This document shows positions 61,599 to 64,000 of a DNA stretch of 64,000 bases, in pieces; position 1 is the stretch's first letter, and the number at the start of each line of letters is the position of its first letter. The stretch spans positions 7,501 to 71,500 of the forward strand of contig NZ_LMCW01000023.1 of NCBI RefSeq assembly GCF_001424945.1. Direction: 5' to 3'. A program made the position numbers and the translations under genes. Source of the stretch: Rhizobium sp. Root1203. GTDB taxonomy: Bacteria; Pseudomonadota; Alphaproteobacteria; Rhizobiales; Rhizobiaceae. Below the pieces are notes generated by a model. The model had not been told where the DNA came from, searched no databases, and was given only the letters and a program-made list of their open reading frames with translations.

Positions 61599-62912
61599 AT
61601 GTTTGATCATAACCATACGATCTATGCGCTTTCCAGTGGAGCAGTACCGGCCGGCGTCGCGGTGGTCCGATTGAGCGGCCCGGCGGTGCGCGACGTTGCG
61701 AACAGAATGATTGGCGACGTCCTCACTCCCAGACATGCTCATCTTCGACCGATTCGGACTCGTAACGGTCTAATTCTCGACAGTGCCTTGGTCCTCTTCT
61801 TTCCGGCGCCTCATTCCTTTACCGGTGAGGATGTCCTGGAACTCCATCTCCACGGCGGCCGTGCTGTCGTTGAGGCCTTGTATGCTGAGCTTGGCTCGTT
61901 TCCGGATCTCCGCCAAGCTATGGCAGGCGAGTTCTCCCGTAGGGCGTTCGAGAATGGCAAGCTCGACTTGGTCGAGATTGAAGGGCTTGCTGACCTCATT
62001 GCGGCCGAGACCGAGATGCAAAGACGGCTGGCGGTTGAGCATAGCTCCGGTGGTCTTTCGGCCATCTATTCCTCTTGGGCTGAGCGATTGACGCGCGGTC
62101 GTGCTTTAATCGAGGCTGAACTTGATTTTCCCGACGAGGACGATGTGCCCGGATCTGTCTCTGACCAGGTCTGGGCCGACATGAGCCGCTTGGCCGAGGA
62201 AATAGAAGCGCATCTCGGGCAGAGCGCACAGGGCGAGATCATCCGCGACGGTTTCAAGATCGTTATTGCCGGTGAACCTAATGCGGGAAAGTCGAGCCTG
62301 ATGAATGCGCTGGTGCGTCGTGACGTGGCAATCGTAACGGAGTTTGCCGGTACGACGCGTGACGTGCTGAGCACCGATCTCAACATCGACGGCTTCCTGG
62401 TAAAGTTGTTCGACACTGCTGGCCTCCGGGAGACCAATGAGTTCGTCGAACGCGAGGGTATCCGACGTGCCAGAATTGCTATCGGCGAAGCGGATCTGGT
62501 TCTATACTTGGAGGACACGTCATACCAACCGGAAGCCGCGACAGTGCCTGCTGGGGCACTGTGCATCGGCACAAAGTCAGATCTGCCGCGGAAGAGCGCC
62601 AGGGAGTACGTTCTTACGGTGTCGACAGAGACCGGCACCGGCCTCGACGAACTCAGAGCGCTGATCTCCGGCCAGTTGAGGGCCAAGGTAAATCCGCAAT
62701 CAATGGCAATTCCCACCAGAGCGCGCCATACCGATTCGCTTTCGTTGTGTCTTGACGCGGTCCGATCCGCATTGACAGGTGTCGATCATGGGCTGGACGT
62801 GAGGGCCGAGGAACTACGAGTGGCTGCCGATGCTCTTGGCAGGGTGACTGGCCGCGTCGATGTCGAGAACCTGCTTGACGTGATATTCGGCGAGTTCTGC
62901 ATCGGCAAATGA
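61599..62912 (+). CDS. mnmE: tRNA uridine-5-carboxymethylaminomethyl GTPase MnmE (TrmE)
   Basis: A 437-residue GTPase that with MnmG modifies wobble U34. N-terminal folate domain TIYALSSGAVPAGVAVVRLSGP; G domain GEPNAGKSSLMNAL, FDTAGLRET and GTKSDLP; C-terminal catalytic Cys in FCIGK. I chose the ATG at 61599; another lies at 61587. The stop codon is inside a parS-like site, and mnmG follows. Confidence 0.95.
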   Translation: MFDHNHTIYALSSGAVPAGVAVVRLSGPAVRDVANRMIGDVLTPRHAHLRPIRTRNGLILDSALVLFFPAPHSFTGEDVLELHLHGGRAVVEALYAELGSFPDLRQAMAGEFSRRAFENGKLDLVEIEGLADLIAAETEMQRRLAVEHSSGGLSAIYSSWAERLTRGRALIEAELDFPDEDDVPGSVSDQVWADMSRLAEEIEAHLGQSAQGEIIRDGFKIVIAGEPNAGKSSLMNALVRRDVAIVTEFAGTTRDVLSTDLNIDGFLVKLFDTAGLRETNEFVEREGIRRARIAIGEADLVLYLEDTSYQPEAATVPAGALCIGTKSDLPRKSAREYVLTVSTETGTGLDELRALISGQLRAKVNPQSMAIPTRARHTDSLSLCLDAVRSALTGVDHGLDVRAEELRVAADALGRVTGRVDVENLLDVIFGEFCIGK

Positions 62913-62925
62913 TTCACGTGAAACA
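62910..62925. promoter_or_regulatory. parS-like ParB site (15/16)
   Basis: TGATTCACGTGAAACA, starting on the mnmE stop codon, differs from TGTTTCACGTGAAACA at one position. It is the first of a pair 36 bp apart. Confidence 0.8.
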
Positions 62926-62945
62926 GCGAGCCATCACAATTTGGC

Positions 62946-62961
62946 AGTTTCACGTGAAACA
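62946..62961. promoter_or_regulatory. parS-like ParB site (perfect 14-bp core)
   Basis: AGTTTCACGTGAAACA contains the full palindrome GTTTCACGTGAAAC and matches the 16-base consensus at 15 positions. It lies in the mnmE-mnmG gap. In relatives the following genes are gidB, parA and parB, whose ParB would bind here. Confidence 0.85.
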
Positions 62962-63014
62962 CCTTGACTCCCTATGTCACTTCACTCATCACCATCCGAT
63001 CTCAGGAGCTTGGA

Positions 63015-64000
63015 ATGAACACATCTCGGTTCGATGTCATCGTGATTGGTGGCGGACACGCGGGCTGCGAAGCGGCGGCGGCAGCGGCGCGTCTGGGGGC
63101 AAACACTGCCTTGGTTACGCATCGGAAAGACACGATAGGTGTGATGTCGTGCAATCCAGCCATCGGCGGTCTTGGAAAGGGACATCTCGTTCGCGAGATT
63201 GACGCGCTCGATGGTTTGATGGGTCGCGTCACTGATGCCGGCGGGATCCAATTTCGCATGCTCAATCGCAAAAAGGGCCCCGCTGTGCGTGGACCTAGGA
63301 CCCAGGCCGACCGTAAGCTCTATCGGCTTGCGATGCGCGCCGAGATCGAAGCGATCCCAAATCTAACAATTATTGAAGGTGATGCGTTCGATCTGTCTGT
63401 CGTAGACAACCGAGTTGCGGCTGTTGTCATGAAAGATAGCCGGATTCTACCTTGTGGTTCAGTGGTTCTGACCACCGGAACATTCCTGCGCGGCCTCATC
63501 CATATTGGCGACAAGAAGTTGCCCGCCGGACGCACTGGGGAAGAGCCGTCTGTCGGCCTGTCGCAGACCTTGCTTGGTCTTGGTCTGAAGCTTGGGCGTC
63601 TCAAGACAGGCACTCCTGCCCGATTAAACGGAAAGACGGTCGACTGGGCCAGCGTTGGACGACAAGGCGCCGATGAATCACCGGTCCCCTTTTCTTTCAT
63701 GACCGACAGGATTTCCAATCCGCAAATCGAATGCGGCGTGACTCGAACGACCGATGCGACCCATCGAATCATCGTTGAGAATATTAAGCTATCGGCGATG
63801 TATTCCGGTCAGATCGAGGGCGTGGGACCGCGGTATTGCCCGTCGATTGAAGACAAGCTCGTCAAGTTTGGCGAACGCGACGGACACCAGGTCTTCCTGG
63901 AGCCTGAGGGCCTGGACGACGATACAGTCTATCCAAACGGCATATCAACCTCTTTGCCCGCTGACATACAGGAAGCGTTCATCCATACAATTCCTGGTCT
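63015..64000 (+). CDS. mnmG: tRNA uridine-5-carboxymethylaminomethyl enzyme MnmG (GidA), 3' truncated by window edge
   Basis: An ATG at 63015 with AGGAG upstream opens a frame running off the window end (about 328 codons present of ~620). FDVIVIGGGHAGCEAAAAAARLG is the FAD-binding glycine motif; SCNPAIGGLGKGHLVREIDALDG, RGPRTQADRKLY, TTGTFLRG and LKTGTPARL are conserved MnmG blocks. It is the FAD partner of MnmE. Not among the listed reading frames because it has no stop in the window. Confidence 0.95.
   Translation, partial: MNTSRFDVIVIGGGHAGCEAAAAAARLGANTALVTHRKDTIGVMSCNPAIGGLGKGHLVREIDALDGLMGRVTDAGGIQFRMLNRKKGPAVRGPRTQADRKLYRLAMRAEIEAIPNLTIIEGDAFDLSVVDNRVAAVVMKDSRILPCGSVVLTTGTFLRGLIHIGDKKLPAGRTGEEPSVGLSQTLLGLGLKLGRLKTGTPARLNGKTVDWASVGRQGADESPVPFSFMTDRISNPQIECGVTRTTDATHRIIVENIKLSAMYSGQIEGVGPRYCPSIEDKLVKFGERDGHQVFLEPEGLDDDTVYPNGISTSLPADIQEAFIHTIPG

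Noticed and set aside
1..64000. Mobile elements, prophage, CRISPR arrays, tRNA or rRNA genes
   Set aside because: Gene order is ordinary core chromosome. I saw no transposase, integrase, regularly spaced repeats, CCA-ending cloverleaf or rRNA-like sequence.

Overview
The window is core chromosome of an alphaproteobacterium of the Rhizobiales (Rhizobium/Sinorhizobium/Agrobacterium-like). The evidence is GC-rich coding DNA, the ActS-ActR and ChvG-ChvI two-component systems, an incomplete nitrogen-type PTS (HprK, EIIA, HPr), a tyrosine-box DivL, DUF1402/DUF2628/DUF2852 proteins, MmcB, a Tim44-like adaptor, and a hemE-rho-mnmE-mnmG run typical of the replication-origin side of rhizobial chromosomes. 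I found no insertion sequence, prophage, tRNA, rRNA or CRISPR array. The interest lies in gene organisation, unusual catalytic residues and regulatory DNA.

Layout. 1-4.6 kb: 3' part of hrpB, then actS/actR and mmcB. 4.7-12.2 kb: an L,D-transpeptidase lipoprotein, glcB, a P450, a DUF1402 protein and the HslVU protease. 12.4-17.1 kb: his operon (hisB, a DUF2628 membrane gene, hisH, hisA, hisF, hisE) running into coaA. 17.1-19.8 kb: alkB-like, arfB and pckA on the minus strand. 20.2-24.1 kb: chvI, chvG, hprK, PTS EIIA and HPr. 24.2-25.6 kb: ahcY behind a perfect 20-bp palindromic operator. 25.8-37.8 kb: a tight plus-strand cluster divL, tsaE-amgK fusion, murU, addB, addA, then trxA. 37.9-42.9 kb: minus-strand trpF-trpB-trpA-accD-folC. 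43-47.7 kb: a YgjP-type metalloprotease, DUF2852, PHB depolymerase, a FAH-family enzyme and a nitroreductase. 47.8-53.1 kb: gyrB, and a Tim44-like/mltA/smr/XRE overlapping operon. 53.2-54.3 kb: fxsA and secB. 54.4-58.0 kb: a leftward ppsR-maf-aroE-coaE-dnaQ chain. 58.0-58.4 kb: AT-rich, DnaA-box-like intergenic region, the best oriC candidate. 58.4-64 kb: rightward hemE, hemJ, rho, mnmE and the 5' part of mnmG.

How it fits together. To the left of 58 kb, for about 20 kb, nearly all genes point left; to the right, all point right. This is the pattern expected when replication diverges from an origin near hemE. Near-consensus ParB sites (TGTTTCACGTGAAACA type) lie at 18.2, 56.5, 62.91 and 62.95 kb, which supports an ori/partition domain. 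Regulatory genes dominate: redox (ActSR), envelope/acid stress (ChvGI with the PTS), and cell cycle (DivL). The divL cluster joins cell-cycle signalling, tRNA t6A synthesis, peptidoglycan-sugar recycling (AmgK, MurU) and recombinational repair (AddAB).

Limits. All calls come from reading the sequence and recalled family knowledge. No database search was run. Starts were chosen by ribosome-binding site and family start; three genes (trpB, accD, hemE) use TTG and ppsR uses GTG.
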